Position numbers and translations under genes: made by a program. This document shows, in pieces, positions 28,401 to 35,096 of a DNA stretch of 64,000 nucleotides; positions within the stretch are counted from its first letter, which is position 1; the number at the start of each line of letters is the position of its first letter. Origin of the DNA: a virus. The stretch covers positions 62,001 through 126,000 of IMG/VR virus record IMGVR_UViG_3300021142_002226. The stretch is one strand, 5' to 3'. The notes under the pieces are model-generated. The model searched no databases. It was not told the DNA's origin and saw nothing but the letters and a program-made list of their open reading frames with translations.

Positions 28401-28455
28401 TTAAATCTTTCTCTGAAGTGTAAACACCAGGTGACGCATAAACTATATTTGCCAT
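25402..28455 (-). CDS. 18: Contractile tail sheath protein (gp18-like)
   Basis: 1017 residues. The N-terminus (VYASPGVYTSEKDLTYSIET, then GAAGETVKGPAFQPIPI) and C-terminal third (AFPWFATAGYNRGLVNCK, DARDILYPSRVNPIATF, GNRNLQ, NIRRLLLQARKLI, and the final beta region) match the conserved sheath core. T4 gp18 is 659 residues. The extra 350 or so lie in the Thr/Ser/Tyr-rich middle (about 120-600), which should form additional outward-facing domains. It defines the phage as a myovirus. It is followed by a palindrome cluster and then the tube gene. Confidence 0.9.
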   Translation of the reverse strand: MANIVYASPGVYTSEKDLTYSIETIGITTLGAAGETVKGPAFQPIPIANYDQFSKVFGGINPEKFRNTQIVKYELSYIAKNYLSQSNQLYVTRILGLSGYDKGDAWAIRTLGAVDQTTMVPTTTSYTFGFSGTTTDTVYNVTGTSTSVLANIASLVGIDSSLIVNAYNNYFAKYTTATGTTGNYWKHDIMKWGVNPSATVTTVTNAAKTTGGNTSTYVNNAPSTVDSYVYPSTVPSSDEDAYFINDTFVYDTMTETYSGVSFIMTTDHVYENGTSIFGKVKIYVTSYAADPYAEYHNMLVSTIRGKGLYVNDTLDFLVSGSTVGYGSIVSAESNPYADITITGKTTTSTTFTYNLSLDETKRNYIKNVLGVTNTDKTTEMYVEETYDSTLAKGWLNGKIKGLHPELKYIPAGAGGWNNFMFQYQAPSTPFFVSELRGGKAQNLFRVVSISDGNHANTEIKVSIANVDLAKGTFDLLVRSFSDTDAVPVIFERYLNCTMDEASSNFIGRLVGTLDNKYTLNSSYIIIDVDPNAPSDAVPAGFEGYSFRTYSDVAIPEIAYKTKYYQPGDVWQTNPLGTTLISSGDKVRKTYLGFSDYDYGFDADITSFIGAENIGTITYNTGNPWGGMTKGFHLDVNADTSLYAVGDGQFTDPVLLATDTTQTYYDIKTRKFTALMSGGFDGWDFYRDTRTNGDLYRIGQSSFVNGHFASFTNAEYDETWGSSDYYAYLYGYKTFQNPEKTNINVLVTPGIDVVNNNELAQEVITIVEEKRLDSIYIATIPDISVYNNTNPADTTQWMFPNDISDMMDNLNLDSNYTALFYPWLQIADVENNAYLWLPPTLEVVRNLAYTDNVAFPWFATAGYNRGLVNCKRTRIVLDQDARDILYPSRVNPIATFSDVGTVIWGNRNLQERDSALNRLNIRRLLLQARKLIISVSNRLLFDPNDDIVRTQFLSLVNPILDNIRKERGLSDFRIKLDPASDTDRNTLTGKIFLKPIDALEFIELEFDVTPTSVSFENL

Positions 28456-28491
28456 ATTTGTCTTTTTTTCGTTTTATATTATTATCTTAAT

Positions 28492-28499
28492 GATAAATA
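28492..28499 (-). promoter_or_regulatory. TATTTATC box before the sheath gene
   Basis: One-base variant of the TATTTATA box, 36 bases before the ATG at 28455, the same spacing as for the tube gene (37). Confidence 0.35.
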
Positions 28500-28546
28500 T
28501 TATAAAATAATCCAAAATACTTTACTTTTTGAGAATTATTTATATT

Positions 28547-29326
28547 TTAGCCGTTTTTTCCTTCCTTAAGAATTATCACTCTATTTATGGCTGGAACCAC
28601 TTGGAAATCTGCTGGGTCGAGAATGAACCCTTGTAGTGTAAAATTGTATAAATGGACATAAAATCTTCTCTGGTCTAAGTCTTGAACTTGACTTTCATCT
28701 GAATCATCTTCCAGTAGAATTGGGATATAATGCCCATTAACCATTGTATATGCTTGTAAGCTTCTGAATTCTTTCATTACTATTTTGTTAAATTCATTTA
28801 AATCAGCTTGTCTTGTAGAAAATAATCTAACTTCATAAATTATATCAATTGGTGTTGGCATAGGGATTTTATAAAGATCAACACCTTTTCTGTTACCATC
28901 CCAAGTAGGAACTTCAGAGTATGTGTATGTTCTGTTACCTGGAATATTGTGTAAAAGATTTGCATTTGTTCCTGGACGTGTATTTGGTTTACGAACAATT
29001 GTTATAAACGGCATCTCAATATTTTTATATTCATCTAACAAAGACCATGTTTGTGTAAACTCATTCCATTTTTGCAAACTAAGCATGATTACAGGCACTT
29101 TTTTGTTATCAATGACCGTTTGCATACTTTCAGTAACAAAGTTCTTAAAACCCTTGTCTAAATCGAAATGAAGAACACCTTTAGGTAGATAAACATCTTT
29201 ATCCACAATTAAATTTTTCATATCATCAGCAGCAGAACTTGCCATAGACTCAGACTGCGGATATTCCACATTTGGTCTTGGATGATACAAATTAACATTT
29301 TTTTTATATGTGCTTGGTAAACTCAT
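28547..29326 (-). CDS. 15: Tail sheath stabiliser / completion protein (gp15-like)
   Basis: 259 residues (T4 gp15 is 272). The stretch MPTPIDIIYEVRLFSTRQAD followed by RRFYVHLYNFTLQGFILDP corresponds well to T4 gp15, which has 'NPSPIKMIYELSIFTRYEDD' and 'RRRIEWSLTFEVNGWMYP' (recalled from knowledge of T4). Earlier strands VPVIMLSLQKWNEF and PFITIVRKP also fit. gp15 caps the finished tail and contacts the neck. It is next to the sheath gene upstream, close to T4 order, where only gp16/gp17 intervene. Confidence 0.7.
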   Translation of the reverse strand: MSLPSTYKKNVNLYHPRPNVEYPQSESMASSAADDMKNLIVDKDVYLPKGVLHFDLDKGFKNFVTESMQTVIDNKKVPVIMLSLQKWNEFTQTWSLLDEYKNIEMPFITIVRKPNTRPGTNANLLHNIPGNRTYTYSEVPTWDGNRKGVDLYKIPMPTPIDIIYEVRLFSTRQADLNEFNKIVMKEFRSLQAYTMVNGHYIPILLEDDSDESQVQDLDQRRFYVHLYNFTLQGFILDPADFQVVPAINRVIILKEGKNG

Positions 29327-29330
29327 AAAC

Positions 29331-29345
29331 TATTTATAATAAATA
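29331..29345. promoter_or_regulatory. Overlapping divergent TATTTATA/TATTTATT boxes
   Basis: The plus strand has TATTTATA at 29331-29338, 11 bases before the GIY-YIG gene at 29350. The minus strand has TATTTATT at 29345-29338, also 11 bases before the gp15-like gene at 29326. The two boxes share one base, so a single short region could fire both ways. Confidence 0.4.
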
Positions 29346-29349
29346 TATC

Positions 29350-29964
29350 ATGAGTTGCGTTTATATACATACAAGAAAAGATAATAATGAAGTTTTTTAT
29401 GTTGGTATAGGTAAAACCGAAAAAAGGGCTTATTCTAAGTTTAATAGAAATAAACATTGGTTAAATATTATAAATAAAGTAGATTATAATGTATTAATTT
29501 TGAAAAGTAATATTAGTTGGGTTGATGCTTGTTTGGAAGAAGAAAGGCTAATTACTTTATATGGTCGAATTGATTTAAATAGTGGTACCTTAGTTAATTT
29601 AACAAATGGTGGTGAGGGTAAAATTAATTTTATTGTTACTGATGATATAAAAAAGAAAATGTCTAAAGCTCAGAAAGGTAGAATTATAACTGTTGAACAT
29701 AGAGATAAAATATCCAAATCTATGAAAGGACGTATACCAGTAAATAAAGGTAAAAAACTAACTGATATTGAATTAGAAAAATTTAATAAACTATATTACA
29801 AACCAATATTACAATATAAATTAAATGGTGAGTTTATTAAGGAATACCCATCTGCTAAAATAGCATCTAAAGATGTTAATATATTAAGGACAAGTATTAA
29901 TAATTGTTGTTACGGTAGATCTAAATCCGCTGGTGGTTTTAAATGGGTATTTAAAACCAATTGA
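29350..29964 (+). CDS. GIY-YIG homing endonuclease (Seg-like) with NUMOD motifs
   Basis: 204 residues. Residues 3-95 hold the GIY-YIG domain: CVYIHTRKD, then FYVGIGKTEKRAYSK and EEERLITLYGR (catalytic Glu region), and LVNLTNGGEG. Residues about 100-135 are NUMOD3-type DNA-binding repeats (KKKMSKAQKG, RDKISKSMKG). The C-terminus is a NUMOD1-like helix-turn-helix (ILQYKLNGEFIKEYPSAKIA and following). This is a typical free-standing phage homing endonuclease. It lies alone on the plus strand between the gp15-like and gp14-like genes. Confidence 0.9.
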   Translation: MSCVYIHTRKDNNEVFYVGIGKTEKRAYSKFNRNKHWLNIINKVDYNVLILKSNISWVDACLEEERLITLYGRIDLNSGTLVNLTNGGEGKINFIVTDDIKKKMSKAQKGRIITVEHRDKISKSMKGRIPVNKGKKLTDIELEKFNKLYYKPILQYKLNGEFIKEYPSAKIASKDVNILRTSINNCCYGRSKSAGGFKWVFKTN

Positions 29965-29986
29965 AATTATGTACTTGGTGTTGCCA

Positions 29987-30505
29987 TTATATTCCTTTAA
30001 AATCTGCTTTGTCTATAACAATGCATCTAACTTTTTTATAATACGTTTTGTAATTATATAACATTTGGTTGGTATCTGGTATATAATTAGGATCTGTTAC
30101 AGAAAAATATACAATACTATCATTATCAAGTACATAACCAATTATATCACCATATGTTATATCCACATTTTTTCTTTTCAATTCATTCAAATAAACGATA
30201 AAGTCAAGGTTACCAAAATTTGATGTTCTTAAGGTACCGTTTTGGTTGTATGCTTTGTTAACAGCTTGTTCAAGAGTTAATAAAACATTTAATTCGACTG
30301 GTGGAAGATAGATTATTTGGTCTTTTTTTGTTTCACCATACACATCATCGTAATTCGTATTAACCCTATCTATTCTATAAAGAATTAATCTGAAATTACT
30401 ATCTTCATTAACAATATCGTCACCAATTCCAACATCTAAGTCAAAATCAGCCTGATCATACCATTTGGATAATCTTGTATTTGGAATCCTATTTCTTCTT
30501 TCCAT
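29987..30505 (-). CDS. 14: Neck protein (gp14-like)
   Basis: 172 residues. The features 'DVYGETKKDQIIYLPPVEL', 'FGNLDFIVYLNEL' and 'DITYGDIIGYVLDNDSIVYF' with the following 'VTDPN' resemble T4 gp14 (with its FGED, [20 protein letters not shown]). T4 gp14 is longer (256). Together with gp13 it joins head to tail. A gp15-like gene lies just downstream and a gp13-like gene about 4.6 kb upstream, so neck genes are grouped but split by a homing nuclease and a helicase block. Confidence 0.55.
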   Translation of the reverse strand: MERRNRIPNTRLSKWYDQADFDLDVGIGDDIVNEDSNFRLILYRIDRVNTNYDDVYGETKKDQIIYLPPVELNVLLTLEQAVNKAYNQNGTLRTSNFGNLDFIVYLNELKRKNVDITYGDIIGYVLDNDSIVYFSVTDPNYIPDTNQMLYNYKTYYKKVRCIVIDKADFKGI

Positions 30506-30530
30506 ACTAATAAATAGTATAATATATTTG
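30499..30530 (+). promoter_or_regulatory. Candidate host-type promoter before the 167-aa gene
   Basis: TTTC (30499-30502), 20 bases, then a perfect TATATTTG (30523-30530), 33 bases before the ATG at 30564. The -7 box is identical to that before the DNA polymerase; the -33 box has one mismatch to TTTG. It overlaps the start of the divergent gp14-like gene. Confidence 0.4.
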
Positions 30531-30563
30531 CTTTTATCAACATTTATTATTAATATTGTAATT

Positions 30564-31064
30564 ATGTTAGATTTAAAAAAATTATCCGATATTATTGAAT
30601 ATCTGGAATTAATACCAGGTTATAACGATTGTATTTTGAATAAAACATGTTATAGAATTGGTGAATTTTGGTCATTAACCTATGATTTTGAAAAGTTTAG
30701 AAAAAAACTGAACGCAAATTGGGATGAAAACGAAGTTTTAAACTACATATATAAAAATTATAATTATAAAGATAATTTTTTTGTTAAAATTATAGAAAAC
30801 CCAACCAGAAAGAAAATTGCTAAATATGATAATAAAATGCTTTTTTGCGATGGTTTAGATGAAGCACTTATTGGTGTTAGATTTGGTTTTGATGAAAATA
30901 AAAATATAGCGGTTTATGATTACGATAGATGTATAGATTCTATCTTAGCTGAATCGGACGGAGAAATGGAAGAATGTGATGCTATAGAACATATGGAATA
31001 TAATGTTACTGGTGCATATGTTGGTGAATACACTCCATGTTTTTTAACAAATATTGATGAATAA
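30564..31064 (+). CDS. Conserved-looking phage protein of unknown function
   Basis: 167 residues from ATG 30564. A longer open frame starts at 30465 but its first 33 codons overlap the divergent gp14-like gene and look non-coding. The C-terminal half (GLDEALIGVRFGFDENKNIA, VYDYDRCIDSIL, EECDAIEHMEYNVTGAYVGE) is acidic and well ordered, without a known catalytic motif. It overlaps the following helicase gene by 8 bases, so the two are probably translated together. Confidence 0.7.
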   Translation: MLDLKKLSDIIEYLELIPGYNDCILNKTCYRIGEFWSLTYDFEKFRKKLNANWDENEVLNYIYKNYNYKDNFFVKIIENPTRKKIAKYDNKMLFCDGLDEALIGVRFGFDENKNIAVYDYDRCIDSILAESDGEMEECDAIEHMEYNVTGAYVGEYTPCFLTNIDE

Positions 31065-33948
31065 TATACCAATTGAAATACAAGCTAAAGAAATTCTAAT
31101 AAATTACCAAGGATCCAATGATTATTTACTGGAAATAAAAGGTTATTTATTAAGCAAAAAAGCGTTTCCGTTAACTTCAAATATATGTAAATACATAATA
31201 TCTAATCAGAAAGTAAAACCTATTGTTTTGAATAAAAAATATGTTTTACATAAAAGTATTAGAGGTTTTTTAAAAAGCCAATATAAATTAGATTTTATAC
31301 CTGAAGAAATTTTTATTAATAAATTATTAACACGAAAAGTCGATAACCTTCACCTTTGGGCTTGTTTTAATCAAGATTGTAAATACTATTTTTCAGTTTA
31401 TTTGGATAAAAATTGTATCAAAAATAGTAAAACTATTGAATTACCTTCTTTTGATCAGTATGATAGGCCGCCAAAAAAACACCAATTAACAGCAATCAAA
31501 ACTTTATTGGAAAATGATAAATTTATCTTGGCTGATGATATGGGTTTGGGTAAAATGGAATTTGTTGATAACCAATTGTTTACACCATTTGGTAGGAAAA
31601 GAATTGGTGATATAATTGTCGGTGATAAAGTTATTGGTTCAGATGGTAAACCATATAATGTTGTTGGTGTTTTTCCACAAGGTAATAAAGAATTATTTAA
31701 GGTAACCTTTAATGATGGTTATTCTATTTTAGTCGGTGGTGAACACCTTTGGTCTGTTTCAACTAATTGTAATGGTGAAAATAATAAAAATAGAAAAAAT
31801 AGATATATTACATTAAGTACAAATCAAATGCTTGATAAAAATTTGATTTTACAACAAAATGGTTCGGATTGGAATGAAAAAAGACCCTACAAATACTCAA
31901 CATACTATAAAAAAAATAATGGCGCATCTAAATGGCAGATACCTATCGTTAAACCTATAGAATTTTACAATAATTATGAATTACCTATTGAACCATATTT
32001 ATTAGGTGTTTGTTTGGGTGATGGTAACATAAAAAATTCATCAGTAAAATTTGAGATACATAAAGATGATTTTGAAGAATTATTTACAGGTGTTGAATTT
32101 AATGAATTATCACCTGTTGGCAATAGACGATCATGTAATTTAAACTTCGGTAATAAATTACAATTATTAAATATTAATAATAAAACTTCAGATACTAAAT
32201 TTATACCAGATAAATATAAATATAGTTCAATAGTTAATAGAATTGCGATTTTGCAAGGTTTGATGGATACTGATGGTCATTGCATGAAATCAAAAAAAGG
32301 TTTGTTTGCTGGTACGGAATACGCTACGGTATCTGAAAAATTAGCTGACGATATTGCTGAGATAGTTCATAGTTTGGGTGGTATTGTGCGTAAAAAAAGT
32401 AAAATTGGTTCCTATAGAAAGCCAGATGGAACTAAGGTTATTTGTAAAAAATGTTATCGTTTAAATATAAAGATGCCTACAGGTATTAATCCTTTTAGAT
32501 TAAAACGTAAAGCTATATTATATAAAGAACCTGAAAAATATAAAGTTGGTAGATATATTAAGGATATCCAACCTTGTGGTACTGGTGAAGCTGTTTGTAT
32601 ATCAGTAGATAGTCCAGATAAATTATATGTTACAGAACACGCAATTGTAACACATAATACAACATCTACCATTCTTGCTGCGATAACTGGTGGATATAAA
32701 AGGATTTTGGTTGTCTGCCCAGCATCTCTTAAATTGAACTGGAAAAAAGAAATAAGTTTGTATGATAACCCAAACGATATTAGTATTGTAGAAGGTTCTG
32801 ATTTTACATTCAAAAAATGGACTATTGTAAACTATGATATCCTTAAAAACTTCCATAATTTGAAAGAAAAAGGTCAAGATCCAGAAGATGTAAAAGAATC
32901 AATAATCGATTTTTATAAATTTGATTTAGTTATAGCTGATGAAGCACATTACCTTAAAAATGCTACCGCAAATAGAACAAAATTATTTAATGATTTTGCG
33001 ATGAAAATTGGTACCAGATGGTTACTAACTGGTACACCAATAACTAATAAACCAATTGATTTATATAATTTATTATATCTTTGTGAATCCCCACTTAGTA
33101 CAAATTGGGTTGGGTATGTTAGGCGTTATTGTGCTGGTAGACAATTCAAAAGAAAAGGGTCAACACAAAAATATTGGGTAACTGATGGTGCAACAAATCT
33201 TGAAGAATTAAAAGAATTTACAGACGATTTGATCCTTAGAAGGCTTAAAAAAGATGCTGTTGATTTACCACAAAAGACAATAAAACCAATATATTTACCA
33301 TTATCCTCTTCAAGAAGATATCAGGATTATATGGAAGAATATCAAAATTGGTATGATGAACAAGTAGAAAATGGGATTGAACCTAAACCAACAGAACATC
33401 TTACACAATTGATAAAGGTTAGACAATTACTATCTGAAGACAAATTAAGTACAACAATCAATCTTGTAGAAGATATAATTGAAAGTGGTAGAAAAGTTAT
33501 TATTTTTTCATGTTTTTCTAATAGTATTAGAACAATTCATGACCATTTTGGTAAAAAGTCTGTTTTAATTGATGGTGCTGTAAGCGCTAAAAATAGAGAT
33601 ATTGCCGTTGAAAAGTTTCAAAACGATGATAAAATCAAAGTTTTTTGTGGTAACATTGTTGCGGCAGGTGTTGGTTTAACTTTAACTGAAGGTTCTGTGG
33701 TGATATTCAACGATGTTGATTGGACACCAGCAAATCACTTACAAGCTGGTGATCGTGCACATAGAATGGGACAAACGAATGAAGTACACATAATTTATCC
33801 TTTAATAGATGGTACTTTAGATACGGTTATGTACAACAAACTACAGGAGAAAATTAAAAATATTAGTACTGTAATGGGAGATGAAAATAATGATATTTTC
33901 AATGATACATCTATGATTTCTGATGTTATAAAGTCTTTAAAAGATTAG
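31057..33948 (+). CDS. SNF2-family DNA helicase/translocase interrupted by an intein
   Basis: 963 residues from ATG 31057. The host protein has a Q-like motif (RPPKKHQLTAI), Walker A LADDMGLGK...TTST split by the intein after Lys166, motif Ia VVCPASLKLNW, motif II VIADEAHYLKN, motif III WLLTGTPITN, and C-terminal motifs V/VI (GVGLTLTEGSVVIFNDVDW, HRMGQTNEVHIIYPL). These identify an SNF2/SMARCAL1-type translocase of about 595 residues once spliced. The N-terminal 140 residues are unassigned. It would remodel forks or branched DNA, perhaps doing the work of T4 UvsW. The helicase cannot be active without splicing, because the intein breaks the ATP-binding loop. The stop overlaps the converging gene by 4 bases. 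Confidence 0.88.
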   Translation: MNNIPIEIQAKEILINYQGSNDYLLEIKGYLLSKKAFPLTSNICKYIISNQKVKPIVLNKKYVLHKSIRGFLKSQYKLDFIPEEIFINKLLTRKVDNLHLWACFNQDCKYYFSVYLDKNCIKNSKTIELPSFDQYDRPPKKHQLTAIKTLLENDKFILADDMGLGKMEFVDNQLFTPFGRKRIGDIIVGDKVIGSDGKPYNVVGVFPQGNKELFKVTFNDGYSILVGGEHLWSVSTNCNGENNKNRKNRYITLSTNQMLDKNLILQQNGSDWNEKRPYKYSTYYKKNNGASKWQIPIVKPIEFYNNYELPIEPYLLGVCLGDGNIKNSSVKFEIHKDDFEELFTGVEFNELSPVGNRRSCNLNFGNKLQLLNINNKTSDTKFIPDKYKYSSIVNRIAILQGLMDTDGHCMKSKKGLFAGTEYATVSEKLADDIAEIVHSLGGIVRKKSKIGSYRKPDGTKVICKKCYRLNIKMPTGINPFRLKRKAILYKEPEKYKVGRYIKDIQPCGTGEAVCISVDSPDKLYVTEHAIVTHNTTSTILAAITGGYKRILVVCPASLKLNWKKEISLYDNPNDISIVEGSDFTFKKWTIVNYDILKNFHNLKEKGQDPEDVKESIIDFYKFDLVIADEAHYLKNATANRTKLFNDFAMKIGTRWLLTGTPITNKPIDLYNLLYLCESPLSTNWVGYVRRYCAGRQFKRKGSTQKYWVTDGATNLEELKEFTDDLILRRLKKDAVDLPQKTIKPIYLPLSSSRRYQDYMEEYQNWYDEQVENGIEPKPTEHLTQLIKVRQLLSEDKLSTTINLVEDIIESGRKVIIFSCFSNSIRTIHDHFGKKSVLIDGAVSAKNRDIAVEKFQNDDKIKVFCGNIVAAGVGLTLTEGSVVIFNDVDWTPANHLQAGDRAHRMGQTNEVHIIYPLIDGTLDTVMYNKLQEKIKNISTVMGDENNDIFNDTSMISDVIKSLKD
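31555..32658 (+). mobile_element. Class 3 intein with LAGLIDADG homing endonuclease
   Basis: 368 residues (Met167-Asn534 of the precursor) placed exactly between the Walker A Lys and Thr. Block A reads MEFVDNQLFTPFG with Met instead of Cys/Ser at position 1. Block B has GGEHLWSV with Trp232 two residues after His230. Block F is VCISVDSPDKLYVT with Cys514 at F:4. Block G is IVTHN with Thr532, His533, Asn534 and +1 Thr535. No position-1 nucleophile plus Trp/Cys/Thr at B:12, F:4 and G:5 is the WCT signature of class 3 inteins. Two LAGLIDADG motifs, LLGVCLGDG (315-323) and LQGLMDTDG (399-407), keep their acidic residues, so the homing nuclease may be active. Confidence 0.9.
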
Positions 33949-35048
33949 TGTTCAGTATGTATTATTTTCTTAACATCTGATCTATAAACAGCATCGTCAC
34001 CATCATCTGGTGTTATAATAACATAATATTTTGGAACACCTTTATCTTTTGTACTCATCATTTCGTCATAAGAAAGTATATTATCTATGTTAGTTATACC
34101 ATAGTATTCGGCAACTCTTTCCTTTAAGATTTCAAAATCATCTAATCTCGATAAATCTAAATCTCTGAATTGACTATAAGGTAATCTATCAGAAATTTTT
34201 TGTTTTTCAGGATTGATTTTACTTAATTCCTTTTTGTTAGCGTCAGCAGAAAAACTGGTTGAATCGAAATCTGGGTTTTTAGTAACAGCAGCAATTTTAG
34301 TATGAGCGGCGCTAATAATATTGTAACCCTCAGATTTCAATCGATTCATTACGTTATTTGCTATTTTTACATATTTTTCAGTAAAAAAATCACCAGAATC
34401 ATTCCATCTGAACATAACTCTATGTTTATATCCTTTGACAGCCTTATGTTCAACACATTTTTCCTTTAATTCGATATATAACCTTTCTTCATATTCTTTT
34501 GGAAAGTTCAATAAATAATTTAATCTTCTTGTCATACTATCATATGACGCTGGATATTGAATATAATTTCCAGATAATGCATAACAACCTTGCCTGCATT
34601 TACCAGCGCCTGGACAAGTGTTAATTATATAGAACTTTTTACTTTGAATATCATAAGCTAATCCTCTAAATGCTGGTAAACCAGTTTTATAAACAAAATC
34701 ATTTCTACCACCACTTTTTAACATTTTATCGTTGGTATTCACCAAATTATTAGGTGGTGTAGTCATTCTTTCAATAAATGTTGGGATATCCACTTCCTCA
34801 AATTCTGTACCAATCAATCTTGATTTTGCGTGTACAAATGGCATACCTGTACTAAATTTTTCTCTATCTGCGGTACTTAATTCTCTGTTAGCTATTACAC
34901 GATTTAAATAATTAACAACTTCTGGTAAAGGCATACATGTAGCCTTTACATCCTTGAAATCCTTTTTCCAATCAATTTCATCTATCTGAATTCCAGATAT
35001 TTTTTTGATTTTATCAATTGACTCTTGAAGAGATAAAGCTTTTTTCAT
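33945..35048 (-). CDS. Gp88-like protein with CPGA-x-x-C-x3-CYA motif
   Basis: 367 residues. The signature NTCPGAGKCRQGCYALSG (Cys145, Cys151, Cys155) followed by VMFRWNDSGDFF (Asp220) and an AAHTKIAA-like strand is that of the phage 'gene product 88' family, whose role is not well known. The clustered Cys could bind metal. N- and C-terminal extensions (1-110, 270-367) are charged and unassigned. It is a lone minus-strand gene between plus-strand blocks, has a TATTTATA box 10 bases upstream, and converges on the helicase with a 4-base overlap. Confidence 0.6.
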   Translation of the reverse strand: MKKALSLQESIDKIKKISGIQIDEIDWKKDFKDVKATCMPLPEVVNYLNRVIANRELSTADREKFSTGMPFVHAKSRLIGTEFEEVDIPTFIERMTTPPNNLVNTNDKMLKSGGRNDFVYKTGLPAFRGLAYDIQSKKFYIINTCPGAGKCRQGCYALSGNYIQYPASYDSMTRRLNYLLNFPKEYEERLYIELKEKCVEHKAVKGYKHRVMFRWNDSGDFFTEKYVKIANNVMNRLKSEGYNIISAAHTKIAAVTKNPDFDSTSFSADANKKELSKINPEKQKISDRLPYSQFRDLDLSRLDDFEILKERVAEYYGITNIDNILSYDEMMSTKDKGVPKYYVIITPDDGDDAVYRSDVKKIIHTEH

Positions 35049-35058
35049 ATAATATTGT

Positions 35059-35078
35059 TATAAATAGAAGTATTTATA
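35059..35078. promoter_or_regulatory. Divergent TATTTATA boxes for the Gp88-like and neck genes
   Basis: A minus-strand TATTTATA (35066-35059) lies 10 bases before the ATG at 35048, and a plus-strand TATTTATA (35071-35078) lies 18 bases before the ATG at 35097. The 48-base spacer therefore has one correctly oriented box for each gene. Confidence 0.5.
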
Positions 35079-35096
35079 GATATAAATATAATAAAC

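Noticed and set aside
30465-30563. N-terminal extension of the 30564 gene with a membrane-like segment
   Set aside because: The hydrophobic residues come from A/T-rich spacer and from reading antisense into the divergent gp14-like gene; the promoter at 30499-30530 lies inside it, so the ATG at 30564 is preferred.
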